Part shown: in pieces, positions 22,865 to 40,834 of the stretch
Position numbering within the stretch: position 1 is the first letter of the stretch
How the letters are laid out: each line of letters opens with the position of its first letter
DNA from: Mactromeris polynyma
Taxonomy: Eukaryota > Mollusca > Bivalvia > Venerida > Mactridae
NCBI GenBank assembly: GCA_032209605.1
Contig: JASFXZ010000005.1
Location: forward strand, 26,400,905-26,464,904
Direction: 5' to 3'
Length of the DNA stretch: 64,000 nucleotides
Position numbers and translations under genes: made by a program
Notes under the pieces: generated by a model
Database searches by the model: none
The model's input: the letters and a program-made list of their open reading frames with translations, nothing else
What the model was told of the DNA's origin: nothing

Positions 22865-24390
22865 AGAAAAGAAAAAGGAAATGTGGTTGCAACACTTCCC
22901 TGTTATCTTGTCTTGTATGAAAAACGTTTTTGATGTAATGGCACCTAATGCCATTCCCTAATCATAATCCAAACCATAAATGAACAAATTCTCTACAATT
23001 TCTCCAAATCCCTACTTTCATTTTGATGTCTTAGAAAAGCAGCTACTTTCGGTTTACTTCAATATCAAACTAACAGAAAGGCTTTGGAATGTGAAAATGC
23101 AATATGGATGGTTCGATAGTACCATATATAGTCTTCTGAGAAAAAAACATGTCTTCTGAGAAAAAAACATGCTGCTTTAAAATAGATTTAAGCTTTACGA
23201 AAACATCATTCCAAGATGCGAGACTCCATGATAAAGACGGTTATGGTACACATTGTTCTATACTTCAACAACAGATCTTGTGTTTATAATTTCCTTGCAT
23301 AGTTAATTATAGTGCTTATAGTGCAGTGAAAATACAAATTGACTTGTCGAAGAACTCAACTCACTCATCGAGAGTTGAAAGTAAGACTATTCTATACCAA
23401 TACTATTCACCCCTCAGACGAATATTGGAATCTCAAGTTATATGCAATCAGTTCTGGCTATATGTAGTATGAACATTGTTATATATTATCTGTGATATTT
23501 TCAGAGTATACATACATTATAAAACAAATTTTAAAGTAAAGATATATTTACGCATGTACAGTATACACTCATCGAATACTTTGCTGGTTAAATCTTATGT
23601 CCATGATTTAAGGAAGGATTTGTTGAAATGCTGCCGAGGCTATATCCTTGTAACATTGATAGTGTCAGTCCATTTCTAATCCAATTATATTTCTATTTCA
23701 CCAATCCATCATTACAATGGTTTGATATGATATGTTAAATATAGACCATTATACATACCATCTAAAAGTTCCAATGAAAATGAAGTAATTATATATTATT
23801 TATATAGAAAATTCTAGCACAGTGACAAGTTTAATGATTTTCATGTTAGAAAAAAATGAGTAAAATACATAATGCTTGTTATCTCAAGTGAAATGTTTCA
23901 TTGTTATTGTAAAATATAATTTGTTGTAGCATGTAACATGTTTCATCTGTTATATTTATTAAAATTGTCATTACCATAATATTATGTTTTCAAGGGGATA
24001 ACTACAATCATTGTTGTGGCATCAATTTTCATATCATTGTTTCATACGAGATGTCAAATATTGTCAAACTTTTGTATTCATTTGTTACACATATCAATGT
24101 CTTCTGTAGTTTTGTAAAATAATTGCAACTCTCTTTTATCACGAGATATAAAACTAAACATCCATGAGAACTTTATTCAGTAAAATTCAGCCATATACCA
24201 AGTTAACCAAATAAGGTAATCTAGATAAGTTCTGATATTTGCATGTTTAAGAACAGAAAAATACTAATCTAGTTATACATTTGAATTTACTGATGAAAGT
24301 ATAAAGAGCGCTTTCTATTGTTTGTCTATACAGTATTTTGTACACAGCATTGTGGATTTTTTGTAATAAAAGGACAAGTTTTCTTCATTG
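22865..24390 (+). other. Probable calpain 3' UTR
   Basis: No gene is visible. An AATAAA at 24365-24370 is a plausible poly(A) signal; other AT-rich candidates precede it. A perfect 20-bp tandem duplication (GTCTTCTGAGAAAAAAACAT, twice) sits at 23131-23170. The actual transcript end is unknown. Confidence 0.4.
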
Positions 24391-25739
24391 TCTGAATGCC
24401 AAAACTTTACAGTGATTTTGAAGTTAGTAAACGTACATGCTTTATTTATCTTTTCATATATGTACAATCATGCTTTTTATACTCTGCATACATTCATTAC
24501 ATGCAATACTTACATGTCTGTGATATTTTACACATTTGTTTTTATTAGTTGTTGTTGAACTTATTTTATTTCTAAATGCAATCATATCTTAAAATCTCAG
24601 ACTTAGTTAATATGTTAATATTATAATTATGTTCTTTATACTAAAATATTCTTATTTAGAAATTATTATTCTATTTGTTTAGATGAAATAATATACACAT
24701 GTACTTGCTTTTTTTCCAAGTGTAGGTCACATTGCGCCCACAGGAGATGGTCATCAGTTCTGTCCCTTTATCTTTTCTATAGTATATGTAGAGGTGATAA
24801 AGGGAGAGAACTCGTGACAATCTGTTTTTCAGTTCCCATTGAACCATGTATGGGGATAAAAATTAACCACATGACCTCTGATGTCAGCTTCCCAGGTTGT
24901 ATGTATCTGTTTCGTCTGCAGTAAACATATCTGTACAGTTAACAAAAGAAGCATTAAAAGTACATGTATATGTATATTATTAGCCATTAAACTGCTGATC
25001 TTTAAAAGTGTTTGTGTTTATTTTCGACAGTGTTTAGAAAATATTGTTTCTTGGAAACAGAATGATTTTGAGATTTCAAATATTGATGGCAGCAATATAT
25101 CTTTATGACAAGTTTTGTCACAAATCACCTAACCATAGAGCCATGGAGTTGTACCAGTAACGTACAGTGTTTTACTAATGAAATGTCAATAATTCCAAAA
25201 TAAATTGAGGATTTTGCTCTAGACTAAATGCAAATAGAAGCAGACAGTAACCAACTGATAATTCAGTTTTTATCTGAACAGAATTTAAAATGAAATGCTT
25301 CGAGACAAACTTGCAGTGGCACATCTGTTAGATAGAGTAGTTATAAACCACTTCTCAATGTTTTGCCTTAGGGGCAGCAGTGAAGATACACAGGACTTTA
25401 GGAAAAAGACGATTCCGTAAAGGTGGGAATTTGACACGCCAAATGATTCTGGGTCCTGGGAAATAGACTTAAGTCAGATTTTTGATAGATCCAAGAAGTG
25501 GGGAATTAGACATCTTCCACTATAGGGATTAAGACAATATGCTTGGCTCTAGGGAGGGGAATAAGACCTTAAAAAGACAAATTGTTTAATTCCAATGTTT
25601 AGCACTGATATGCAAGCATAACTGCATCTTGATTCTCTTGTATCAGTGACAACAATGTTGAACCTAAATTTATTCTGTAAGATCGTAAGATTTTGGAAAA
25701 TTGGCACGATATAATGTAAATGTTTTCTTCAATAATCAG
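24391..25739. other. Intergenic between convergent genes
   Basis: AT-rich spacer between the 3' ends of the calpain and OXNAD1 genes. No conserved reading frame, RNA gene or clear repeat was recognised. Confidence 0.45.
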
Positions 25740-25745
25740 TTTATT
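25740..25745 (-). promoter_or_regulatory. Poly(A) signal of OXNAD1
   Basis: AATAAA on the minus strand, about 97 nt after the OXNAD1 stop codon. Confidence 0.55.
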
Positions 25746-25841
25746 TAAAACACAAATTCAAGCAATTTAAAATTCGTAACAATTTCATAAACTGACAAAG
25801 TTAAGAAACAAGACAAACGGTAAATTATTCAAAACATACAT

Positions 25842-28800
25842 TCACCACCATTTCTCATATTTGATATTAGATTCTTTAATTTTCATCCTTTTAAATGCAC
25901 TTTCCATATCTTCTATCATGGTGGATGGTCCACATATATAAACTAATGTCTCTGACTTCCGTAACCAATCAAAACATGGCGGTAATATTTTTCTGCGTAT
26001 TCGCTCACCTGAAATGATCAAATGAACAGAAATAATGATTCCAAAAAACATAATTCACAATTTACTTCATTTTGTCTCATCATGGATTTCTTTGTTACAT
26101 TATGCTGATTGCATAGATGAAACCACAGGGAAAAAGGGAGAGAACTTCAGAAAGGATAAAGGGAAAAAACTTGTGACATATTCTACAGAAGGAATAAAGG
26201 ACAAGAACTTGTGACAATCTCCTGTGGATGAAACTACCCAATATGCAGGTTATAGTGTGAAGGTCATGCACACAATGAAGCATCTCTGTGTGACACATGA
26301 CTTAGCAAAAATATTTTCCAAAGCCAATGTATGGCTGCCGTATTTACTCTGTTTAGAAAAACAAAAACCATTAAATGCAAGCTAGAAAAGTTACTTCTTC
26401 ATTAGATACTGGACTAAATACTATGTGGGTATGTATTATTATTTTGTATGGTGTTCAAAAAAGTGGAAATCCGCCGACTTTCGGAAAATTGTCATCCCTG
26501 CCTATTATGCCATTTTAAACCAGCCGAGGAGTCCAGGTTAAAATATAACACGTTTCTTACCAGGATTTATGAAACAATGACTTACCAAGTGTGAATACAT
26601 TTCCTAACTTCGTAAACATGTCACCTTCTCTTGTTATATGAAACTGGCACATAATATTTTCGTTACTGCCATGAAGTTCACTCAATGCTTCCTACAATGA
26701 TACAAAAAAGACTAAGACAAGTAATGACAGTGAACAATCGCTCATAAAAATACGGTAAACTACTGTACCTTGGAAGTAATATCTGAAAAGTTGCATATTT
26801 TTTCCAACAAGAAGTAAATATTTTGTGATATAATTGAAATAAAATGGTAGTTGATGCGCCAATACAAAGTGTTAAACAGTATTTATCATAGTGTGTAATA
26901 CATCTGACACTGATATATAAGGCTGTTATTACAGCATTTTCAATAAAACAACATCACAATATGAATTAACTCAAATTTTCGCGGATGAGCCTCGCGGATA
27001 AGCCTCATCAAGGGACAGACTTCTTGAACTCAGGCTGTGATGAATGTTCCATGACAGAAGAATAACATTTGCACAGAACATTTCTAGGCATGATCATAAA
27101 TTAGGGGCTTAGCATATATTTTGTACACATTGCATCTAATGATTGTTATACAATGCAACCTCCCTAGAGCAGCCCTCTATTGAACAACAACAGCCAAAAT
27201 GTCCATCACAACAAGGGTGCTGCTCTGGAGAGGTTGCACTCTATATTTCTATTGTTTACTAAAGTTTTGACCCTAAAATGCACCAAAAGACCATTATAAT
27301 TATGAAGAATTAAAATCACAAAAGATCATGAAAGGTGAATCTAATTTTAAATCTTCAAGACAAGGGTAAATAACTCCCCCAGCGTCCATTACCATCATTT
27401 GATTACACCAAGTAATCAGCTAGCCATGCACCAGTAGATTCAAAATGTATGCAAAATAAAAAATAATACTTACTTTAAATATAAGTTCTTCCTTAGTTTG
27501 AGCGCTATAAAGAAGTGTAACTCTACCAGAAAACTTTTCATCATCAGAGTTACTTCCCTTGTTTATATCCACTACTTCATTGATGATACTGTACAGAGGA
27601 TTAATTCCAACACCTCCAGCTATAAGAAGCAAGTCTACACCATTGTCTTTGACTGGATCAAAAAAGAAATCACCGCCAACTCGTATTTTAACTTCATCTC
27701 CTTCTTTACACTGTAGATGAATTAAAATTATAGTACATGTATTAACTCAAACAAAACAACGCTTTGATGCACAAAACGCCTCAACTCAGTTTTAATTAAT
27801 GAAGCAGTTACAACATTTATACAGTTGCAATATAGTGCAAGCCATTACCAGACAGAAAAAAAATATTTCCTTTATTTTACTTGACCACATGGACTTTTAC
27901 CAGATATGCATGGCAGTCAGCACTTTCTACTTTTTGCTTGTATTTCCGTGGTACTAAAATACTAACATAACAGAAGGAAAAATGGCTTTGATTTTCTTTT
28001 ATGTTCAGGTTCTTCGTTCAAATCTTGTACAGTTAGTTAATACTGACAATATCCTTTCTTTTCCGTAGTTATTCCAATTGTTTCAATGTATGTTTAGTTG
28101 TCCAATTATCAAAATACTGCAAAATTGGAAGTAACGCGAAAATAGCAGCAAGTGCAATAAGTCAACTCTGAACCCTCAAAATATCAATTTCGACATCCTG
28201 TCCTTAAGGTTAAAGTTATAAAATACAAACATCAATGATTCTTCTTTTCAACGTTTATAGACCATGGACAAAAAGTATGACTGCATTTTTACAGCATACC
28301 TATTTTCATGCCATAGTAGAGATTTGTAACCTTACAAGCTTCTTGTCTTTCACACTGGCGAAATAGATTTAATATAATATACACAAAGCAATGTTTCTTC
28401 GATTATTCAAATCAGTAATCTTAGGCTAACATATTGTAGACATGGCATGCACTCCCACTTAATATATGGCAATCAAGATTTCATGTTTTTGTTAGCATTG
28501 AAACATACATTTAGCAATTTTTTATAACAAATAAATGCAGCCATATTCCTGTCTCTGTCAAACTGATTAGTATTACAAACCTGTGTATGCACCCAGTGTG
28601 CAGGCGGGTGTTTGCTGAATTTGACAGCCAGGTCCAGAACCTGTTCTCTTTGTAACTTCTGTGGAGAGCTACACATTGAGAAACCACCGACGGTCTCCAC
28701 ACCCGGTATAACCATGTCAACCCTGGAACATAGCAAGTTATCAAAATTTTAAATTCATTAATGCTTACATTGCAACTAGGAGGTAAATTGTGAATGTGTA

Positions 28801-31067
28801 GTTTTTACTTCCCAACACATACATGTGTGTAACATCAGTGGGAAAGATAAAACAATAATCACTGACAAAAATGGTATAAAAATCTAAGGGTCAGGGTGCA
28901 AGCAAGCTATAAAGGTTTTCTGCTTTACAAAACACCTAAACTTTGTACTTTATTTATTTTTCAATAAATATATGTTTTCAAATGCCTCAGAATGCAGCTA
29001 CGACCCCCCCCCCCCCCCTCTCCCCATAAAAAGTTGTGCGTTCACTGGAAAATGGCCCAGCTACACACCAGACAGTACTGCTGCCACACTGTGTTAAAAC
29101 CCTGTAGACACACGACATGATACCATATCCAGTCTCTATAACCTGTCACTAGGCCAAGCAACCCTAGCATAACCCCTATAATGCCAAGCAATACTTACAA
29201 TAGTAAACATGTTTGTGAATAACCAAAATCCAGCGAAAAATTTAAACACATGCACTCTAGGCCATCCTTAAACAATTGTTAATTTGCTTTGCAGAACCCA
29301 ACCCTAAAACATTGAGTCAGCCATGCTACTGCAAACACACAATTTATTACGCATGGCCTTATAACAATAAATTGAATAATGCCTAAGAAAATCAGGAAAT
29401 TCTTCTTTAAGATAATTCAATCAACATTATACTTGTTTATGAGGTATTTAAAGCAGTTCATTATCATTAATAGTTTACAGAAATATTCGAACTTGTGTTG
29501 TGACATACAAACAATAAATCAGAGCGCAAATCTAGTATAAGCAAAATACAATGAATTTTAAAACCTTGTTACACAAGGAATAAATCACACCATTGTCCAG
29601 CCTTGAAAGTCAGTTGATCATCTTGAACTTTAAGGGTCAGAGACTTAACTGTCTTTGATTCATCTCTTATGCCAACAACTGTAGCTAAAGACATCACCTG
29701 GAAAAATAATACATTACATGTATACCAGTACAGTTACTATCAGAAATTCACGAAACTATGAGCATTCAATGAAAAAGATTAATTTTTAAACATAGTTTTG
29801 ACATGCGATAAAATTCAAAACTTTTTCTACATATCTATGCATTGCATACTTTTTTATTGGTCAAGACAATAGAACTGTCTTTGAGCCATCGGACAATATG
29901 AATTTCACAGACTGCTATGCTAAGCTTGCTAAATGAAAAGCAAATTGAAAAGAAATCAGATGCCTTCATTCAGAATGTTACTTGACAGTAATATTGATAA
30001 TCACCTTTACAGTTTGATGAATTGTAATATTTTGGGCTTCACTTTTAGCCTGAATGACCTGGATAATACATATTATTATATACATCACATATCAGAATCA
30101 GGCCACAATTAAAAATATTTCAGTTTGCCCAAACCCGACCCATGATGACTGGGTGTGGGTAGGTAGGTAGGCAAATTCTTTTTTTTTTATCAGGATTTCT
30201 AATATGATACTAGATGTACTAGCCCTGATGCAATTTAAGTACTAAACAGAGTCTGCATAACTTAAACTAAAGCATAAGTTTTTATCAATATAACCAGTTA
30301 AAATCTTTATTGCTAAAACAATGCACACACAAAAATAACTAAAAATATTCATTTCGCAAACTTAAAATTGTTCATCGTTCACAGCCTTTCAATTAACATC
30401 TGTTACAATCTTAAAATAACATCCCATTAACAATATAAAAAGCATCCAATTTGGCAAATTATATTTATTTGACAAACTTAAATTGTTTATTGTTCACACC
30501 AATTCGTTCACACCCCTACAGTTAACATATGTTCCACTCGAACAATTTTTAAAAAGCGATCCCGGAGGATCCCGGATCACGGATCCCGGATAACGGATTT
30601 CAGTCCCACCCGATAAAAACCGAGAACATCGAATATCGATTTACTGCGTCTCCTACAAGCTTTCTTTTAATCTTATTCACAGTTACTTTCAAACGCAAAG
30701 ACGACAACATTAAGTTTCATACGATGACGGAGCGGACACGAAAAATATCCGTAAAAAAAAAATCTTCCAAAAAACGGCAAAAAAAGAATTTGAGTCGGCG
30801 GGTTTTTTTGGGGTCGGTCGCGTTTGGGCAAACATACAATCTTTTTATTTTGGCCTCATAAGATATGTGATATCACTTCCAGGTTTCAGAACTGAAAATA
30901 TCAACAATGCTTTAAGAGGGAATTTCACCTAGAATGTGGGAAGAAACATATACTTTTCAGAGAGAGCACCTGGGCTGAATCATGGCCCCAAAGAGGCCTA
31001 CAACAAAACACTAGATTACCTCATGTCTTGTGTTCTCAGCTGTTCTCCCCAGGTGATCACTAGCCAT
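25842..31067 (-). CDS. OXNAD1: Oxidoreductase NAD-binding domain-containing protein 1
   Basis: Seven phase-consistent minus-strand exons: 31067-31020, 30058-30005, 29697-29591, 28722-28581, 27710-27474, 26691-26586, 26008-25842 (286 aa). It belongs to the ferredoxin-NADP-reductase-like fold. The flavin part carries FKAGQWVD and GGFSMCSSP; the NAD part has the nucleotide loop [14 protein letters not shown] and YICGPSTM; the chain ends YEKWW, where the human protein ends [14 protein letters not shown] and [11 protein letters not shown] also match the human protein as I remember it. The cellular substrate of OXNAD1 is not established to my knowledge. The start is ATG 31067, straight after a 3' splice site, which gives a protein somewhat shorter than human (312 aa) with no obvious mitochondrial presequence. 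A donor at 32633-32628 (GTGAGT) may end a 5' non-coding exon. An extra upstream coding exon cannot be excluded. Confidence 0.9.
27151..27241. mobile_element. Short mariner-type MITE, family M2
   Basis: Ninety-one bp flanked by TA. Left end CAATGCAACCTCCCTAGAGC, right end (reverse complement) GAGTGCAACCTCTCCAGAGC; the two arms can fold into a hairpin. It lies in the OXNAD1 intron between exons 5 and 6. Confidence 0.7.
28998..29020. repeat. Poly-C tract
   Basis: A run of about 14 C followed by TCTCCCC in an OXNAD1 intron. A comparable poly-G run lies near 32047 and another poly-C run at 17027. Confidence 0.7.
30123..30833. mobile_element. 711-bp TIR element, GTTTGCCCAAAC ends
   Basis: Inverted ends: left GTTTGCCCAAACCCGACC, right (reverse complement) GTTTGCCCAAACGCGACC, one mismatch in 18. 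No coding capacity. The interior holds a cluster of GGATCCCGGA-like units (30558-30597). I could not define a target duplication, so the superfamily is open. It lies in the OXNAD1 intron between exons 1 and 2. Confidence 0.65.
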
Positions 31068-31071
31068 ACCT

Positions 31072-33270
31072 CTACAATAGAAACAATGAATCATGAGATG
31101 ACAGAAATTCAACAATACAATTCAGAACCTGTTTCGTGTAATTTAAGGGATTAACTTGAAACTGGTCTATCTGAAAGTTAAAATAACGATGCACTAGACT
31201 ACTCTAGTTTTGATTCATCTTCAAAATCACCTAACTGAAGAAAACTGAATTAAGGTTCCTAAAATTATTTAATCAACAGCAACATTAGTTCATTTCTGCT
31301 ACCCATTCCATCCAAAATTGTTATCGCTTTAAACAATGTATCCGAAAACCTACGTCCGAAAATACTATGCTCATTTATAAAGTACATCAATTAAATCGAT
31401 TTGGAAATAAACCTGGGAACATTATGACACCAACAGTATGTACTTGACTTGGAAAAAAAATTCCTATCTACTGACCAATATCTTTAATTCTTTTTTCAGC
31501 ATGTAAGGAGAAAACACTTTTTTCCCCCAAATAGCAATGATTGAATGAATGAACACAGTATTTATACAATACCATACACATAATGATGTTTACATAAATT
31601 AAGATAACCTGATACCAAGTTATCAACTTAAACCTAGTTGATAATCATCAAATAAAATCTGTATACTTGATTGGTGATAATGTGAACAATATATAGAAAC
31701 TAACATGGATAAGGTAAGACAGATGACACAAGATATCATCGTTGAATTATACAGAGTATTGGAAATACACACATGATGGATAAAAAAAGACGGATTAAAT
31801 TAAGAATTTTGGCATTGTCCTATTATAGTCCTACCTGATGTTAAAATCTGCGTTTTACAGTTTGGAAACAATTGATTTATTATTTTTCTGTCAATTCATT
31901 AATACACAGACATATAAACCATGTCTGTGTGATTAAAATAAATACAATTAAAGAATGTATGTATACTCATTTAAAAGAAATCATTTGTTTTAATTCCATA
32001 AAATGCACATTTTAACATAAGGCGGTACTGCATTGCCAGAATTTGAGGGGGGGGGCTATTCAAAAGGGGAGAGGGCGTTTATTTGGGAATATTCGGTATC
32101 TGCATTTACTCTACATATTTTTTTTTATAGCAACTTAGCATAGTTTTTATGCTTGATTTATGCACCATCGTGCTGCTGAGAAACTTCCAATTGTGAAACG
32201 TATGTGTCTCTGTGAACTGAGCATTATATGACAGAATCAGAGTATGACATTTCAGCATTTGACATTCAGTGATTCACACCTTTGTTCACACTCACAGGCT
32301 GGCTGGTTCAAACATGACCGTAGTAAGGAGAAATCAATATAACCTTTGAAGACTAAAATATCGAGAGCATGAGCTCAAATTCCTTTGCAAAATGCAGAGA
32401 AAACTTCTTTTGATCATCATGTGTGTTTCATAAGTTCCACAATTTACCCGCAATATTTTACCGGAACTGCTTGTCACATTTAAGCCTCCATTAGAAGAAC
32501 TCCGTCAAAAGTGAAAGGTCGGCAGCATTGTCAGTCTGTTATTATCGTTGGAAATTCCAGACTTTAAGTATATATGGTTAATGAATGTCCATTGCATATC
32601 GTAGAATCATCAATTCAATCTCATGACACTCACCCGTTTTATCGTAACCACGTTCCTTACAAAATGATATCAATCGGATAGGAAGAGTAGTCGGATAATA
32701 GTGAATAGTGTTTTAAATGTCTTATAGTCAGCACTGAAGTGTCATCTTTTAAATCAAATTAATTTAAAAATGTAGATTCTAAAATAATTTGTACTAAATC
32801 AGGTGGCTTTATCATAGAAAAACAAATATATTATGTTAATTTACATGTATGTCCTAGTTTTTCCTCTTCCACTGGAAGCCCAGCAATATTGTATGCAAAG
32901 TGTATTTTCGATAACCATGATATGGTTACCATCAAGTAATGCTAAATGAAAAACTTCAACAATCTTTGGTCTCTGACAAAAGCTGCACAGTTTCTAAATT
33001 CACGAGTGTATGAGTGAAAAAGCAATAAAATGGGCAATGAATATTATATTTATAATGTCACTTTAATAGTTGAAATTCAGCGGTTGATCAATGTCTTTTT
33101 GCATGACATTAATAACATCTTGTGATTGAATATTGCCATTTATATTGTTGAATAAGACAGGGCTTTTGACTCAAGGAAATTAAACTTTTCATGTAAGATA
33201 TATATACATGTATACCATTACTTAATTAATGCATATGTGCACATTGTGATTTTGAATATCATTTTTACAG
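31072..33270. other. Divergent intergenic region OXNAD1/ALDH9A1
   Basis: About 2.2 kb separate the two divergent coding starts. A possible OXNAD1 5' UTR donor is at 32633-32628 (minus strand), and a 3' splice site for ALDH9A1 ends at 33270, so both genes probably have non-coding first exons here. A GGGGG run lies near 32047. No other gene is seen. Confidence 0.45.
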
Positions 33271-33283
33271 ATAGTGTCAAAAT

Positions 33284-38364
<5,081 letters not shown>

Positions 38365-39005
38365 AGTGCTATAGTAACCAGTATGTGGTATAGGGACCCC
38401 TTTTTAAGTCTTATTGTTAAAAGTGTTATGTATGTGTTATTATAATTTCGTGATAATGTTGTGATAATGTCGTGATAATGTCTCTCCAAAATGTGAGCAG
38501 ACATCCTTATGTCCTCTGCTCAGTTTTGTGAGGATTTTAGAATTACTCGTAATTTCTGCCCAATGTTAACAATAATAAGATGTAATGCTGATGCTTTTAA
38601 CCTTGTAAGGGTCAAGTTCATTATGGTGAGATGGAGGTTTACTGCCAAATTGGGGGACATATATGTTTACACTGAAACAACCATTTAGCAATGTTTTGGC
38701 ATTCCAAAGTATAAAGTTATTTCATTGCACTAGTCTGATTTGGATTGCTTTTGTTTTTGTATTAAACTACATGTATTATCATTCCATTTTATTTATCTGG
38801 ACCTCCTGTCCACATAGGTTTTGTAAAATGGAAAATTTGTTTGAAAGGTGGAATCATAGAACGGGAAACAAAAGTAGTCTTTTATTGGAGGTTTTTCTGT
38901 GTCTTCAAATTCATTTGATTTTAGAGGTGGGCTTTTATCACAAGTTTGAATGTGTAATACAAGCATTTTATTTATGTAGAGTATTGTATAATAAAGCTTT
39001 AATGA
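38365..39005 (+). other. ALDH9A1 3' UTR
   Basis: AATAAA at 38990-38995, about 630 nt after the stop, is the likely poly(A) signal. A short tandem repeat (CGTGATAATGTT type, 3-4 units) lies at 38447-38483. No further coding sequence is seen. Confidence 0.5.
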
Positions 39006-39560
39006 ACTGATCATTTTAAATGATCTTCGAGTTATAATGTATAGCTATTCTGTCTACATTTACAAAAACGGCATCTCTTGTCAAGAGTTATTGCCCATGA
39101 ATTTTTGTTATAGATCATTTGATGGTTATTAGTTGTTGCTGAGTGTTAAATAGTTTTACCCATTTGGATCTAAATATTTCTACTTAATTATAATTAAATC
39201 TTTATATTTACAATATTTTTGCTAAATGTCATCTGCAGACTGTATTTGTTAATCGATTTATGAGTAATTTGCCGATTGCTTAGTCACTTACTTTCTTTGA
39301 TTGCTTAATTGTCGCTGTGATTGATTTGTTTATTAATTTCTGGGTAGATGGATTAATTAATTGAGCATTGATTGAAATTAATGTTAAATCTGATGTACTT
39401 GAGTAATCAAGCTTTGTATTGCTATGAAAACAATTATACTTATTTGACTTAATCAGCATAAAATTTACTATTGACAGTGTGATGATAATAATAATAATAA
39501 TAAAGTAAAAGAAAGTGTTTATTTATTATAATCTCATGCCGGCCATTCTGACTTATGTTT
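39006..39560. other. Intergenic, AT-rich
   Basis: No gene recognised. It contains an (ATA)n microsatellite around 39484-39505 and several ATTGATT/ATTAATT runs. Confidence 0.5.
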
Positions 39561-39568
39561 GTGTGAAA

Positions 39569-39630
39569 CAGTGCAACCTGTCAAGAATTACACCTTTTTT
39601 GGGATGAGGGATTGCATAAAGGTTGCACTG
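39569..39630. mobile_element. Minimal MITE, family M2
   Basis: Only 62 bp: CAGTGCAACC at the left, GGTTGCACTG at the right (exact inverted repeat), followed by TA. It is a hairpin-like end-to-end remnant of the 27151-27241 type. Confidence 0.6.
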
Positions 39631-39867
39631 TATTTGTGTATGATCTGTTTTGTAGATATTGTTAATATGTCTCGGGTACTATTAGGAACTTTGAGTTGGG
39701 CATATAATGCATACTTTGCAATTTTATCGAACTGTGTGCATATCTGCCACCAAATTGGCATTTTGCCATTTCAGCAAAACAATCATCTGACTACCCCATG
39801 GAAGTATAAAAGCTGGTTACAGAGAAAGTATAAAAGCCAGATTGGTGTCAATGGCTAGATTATGTAG

Positions 39868-40140
39868 CGGATCCCTAGTCCAGTGGTAACACGCTTGACT
39901 AGTAATCCAGGGAATACAGGTCCGATTCCCAGCTCCATCACTGACAGTACTAACAGTCTTTCAGACGAGACTTTAAAAACCAAGTTCCCGTGTATGATGC
40001 TTTATATCGAGCACGTAAAAGAACCAGAGGTGCTTCTGGAAATGGGGCATCTCCTGTATAATGCACTATCCTCCAAAAATCTAAAATGACTGAAACATTC
40101 TTCATATGGGAAACAGGTGGCGACAATAAATAAACCAAAT
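39868..40140 (+). mobile_element. tRNA-headed SINE, type D
   Basis: The head AGTCCAGTGGTAACACGCTT (A box) and GGTCCGATTCC (B box) lead into a body with TTTCAGACGAGACTTTAAAA and GAGCACGTAAAAGAACC, ending AATAAATAAACC. GACGAGACTTTAAA...CCCGTGT followed by CACGTAAAAGA resembles a conserved central domain I recall from invertebrate SINEs; this match is from memory only. Confidence 0.6.
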
Positions 40141-40315
40141 ACAAACAATTGCTCGATTATTTATTTTTTTCATTTTGATTTGTTTCTATTTTTGTTGAAA
40201 AAGGCAATAATTGGGGTAGGCTTAAAATGAAAAACTGGTCTTAATATATTTATAAATATGTAATGTACAATGAAACAAGATTGTATAATGTTAAATAATA
40301 TCGATGAAAAAATAT

Positions 40316-40397
40316 TGGCAGCGGTGGGATTCGAACCCACGCCTCCGAAGAGACTGGTGCCTAAAACCAGCGCCTTAGACCGCTCGGCCACGCTACC
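40316..40397 (-). tRNA. tRNA-Leu, anticodon UAG
   Basis: An 82-nt minus-strand gene. The acceptor stem GGTAGCG/CGCTGCC pairs fully with one G-U and has discriminator A. The A box is TGGCCGAGCGG, the B box GGTTCGAATCC. The anticodon loop TTTAGGC gives UAG (40363-40361), decoding CUA. The long variable arm (TCTCTTCGGAGG) is the class II feature of Leu and Ser tRNAs. A T-run follows the 3' end as a pol III terminator. No intron. All arms are intact, unlike the SINE heads elsewhere in the window. Confidence 0.95.
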
Positions 40398-40559
40398 AGA
40401 TACATTTAGAGAGTGAAAATGGTTATCATATACTATAATGTATGGTAAAACGGTTGCATATTGAAAAGGACACGTTGTACGTTGCATCCACAAAGAGTTA
40501 AATGTATTATATTTATTTTTTAAAACTCTTGAAGTCGCACCTTTTTCCATTAGCCCGAT

Positions 40560-40834
40560 AGATAAATCATACTGTATAAATCTACGTCAGTAATCGCACT
40601 TTCTCGGTCTTCTTTTCGATCACTCGGAACACCTCGGAGATATAAATGTATTCCGAGCTCTGCCGGATACCGCCGAGTTGTTACGATTGCTATTCGATCG
40701 GTACTGAGGACATCCGAATATTATGACCGTGCAATTTGATTGGCTGATATTGAAAAGCTTTTAAAACTGGGAAATACAAAGCAAGAAAAAGTATGAAAGT
40801 TTAGAATATAGCGTTACAGATACAAACCATCAAA
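40560..40834 (+). promoter_or_regulatory. Probable RACGAP1 promoter with inverted CCAAT box
   Basis: The stretch just upstream of the first coding exon is locally richer in CG dinucleotides. It contains GATTGGCTG (ATTGG at 40739-40743), an inverted CCAAT box about 95 nt before the ATG. NF-Y sites of this kind are common in promoters of genes expressed in G2/M, which would fit a cytokinesis protein. The transcription start is not known. Confidence 0.35.

Noticed and set aside
39883..40089. 68-aa plus-strand frame
   Set aside because: Lies wholly inside SINE type D.
40170..40550. 126-aa minus-strand frame
   Set aside because: Reads through the tRNA-Leu gene; SGSVAERSKALVLG is the tRNA sequence translated.
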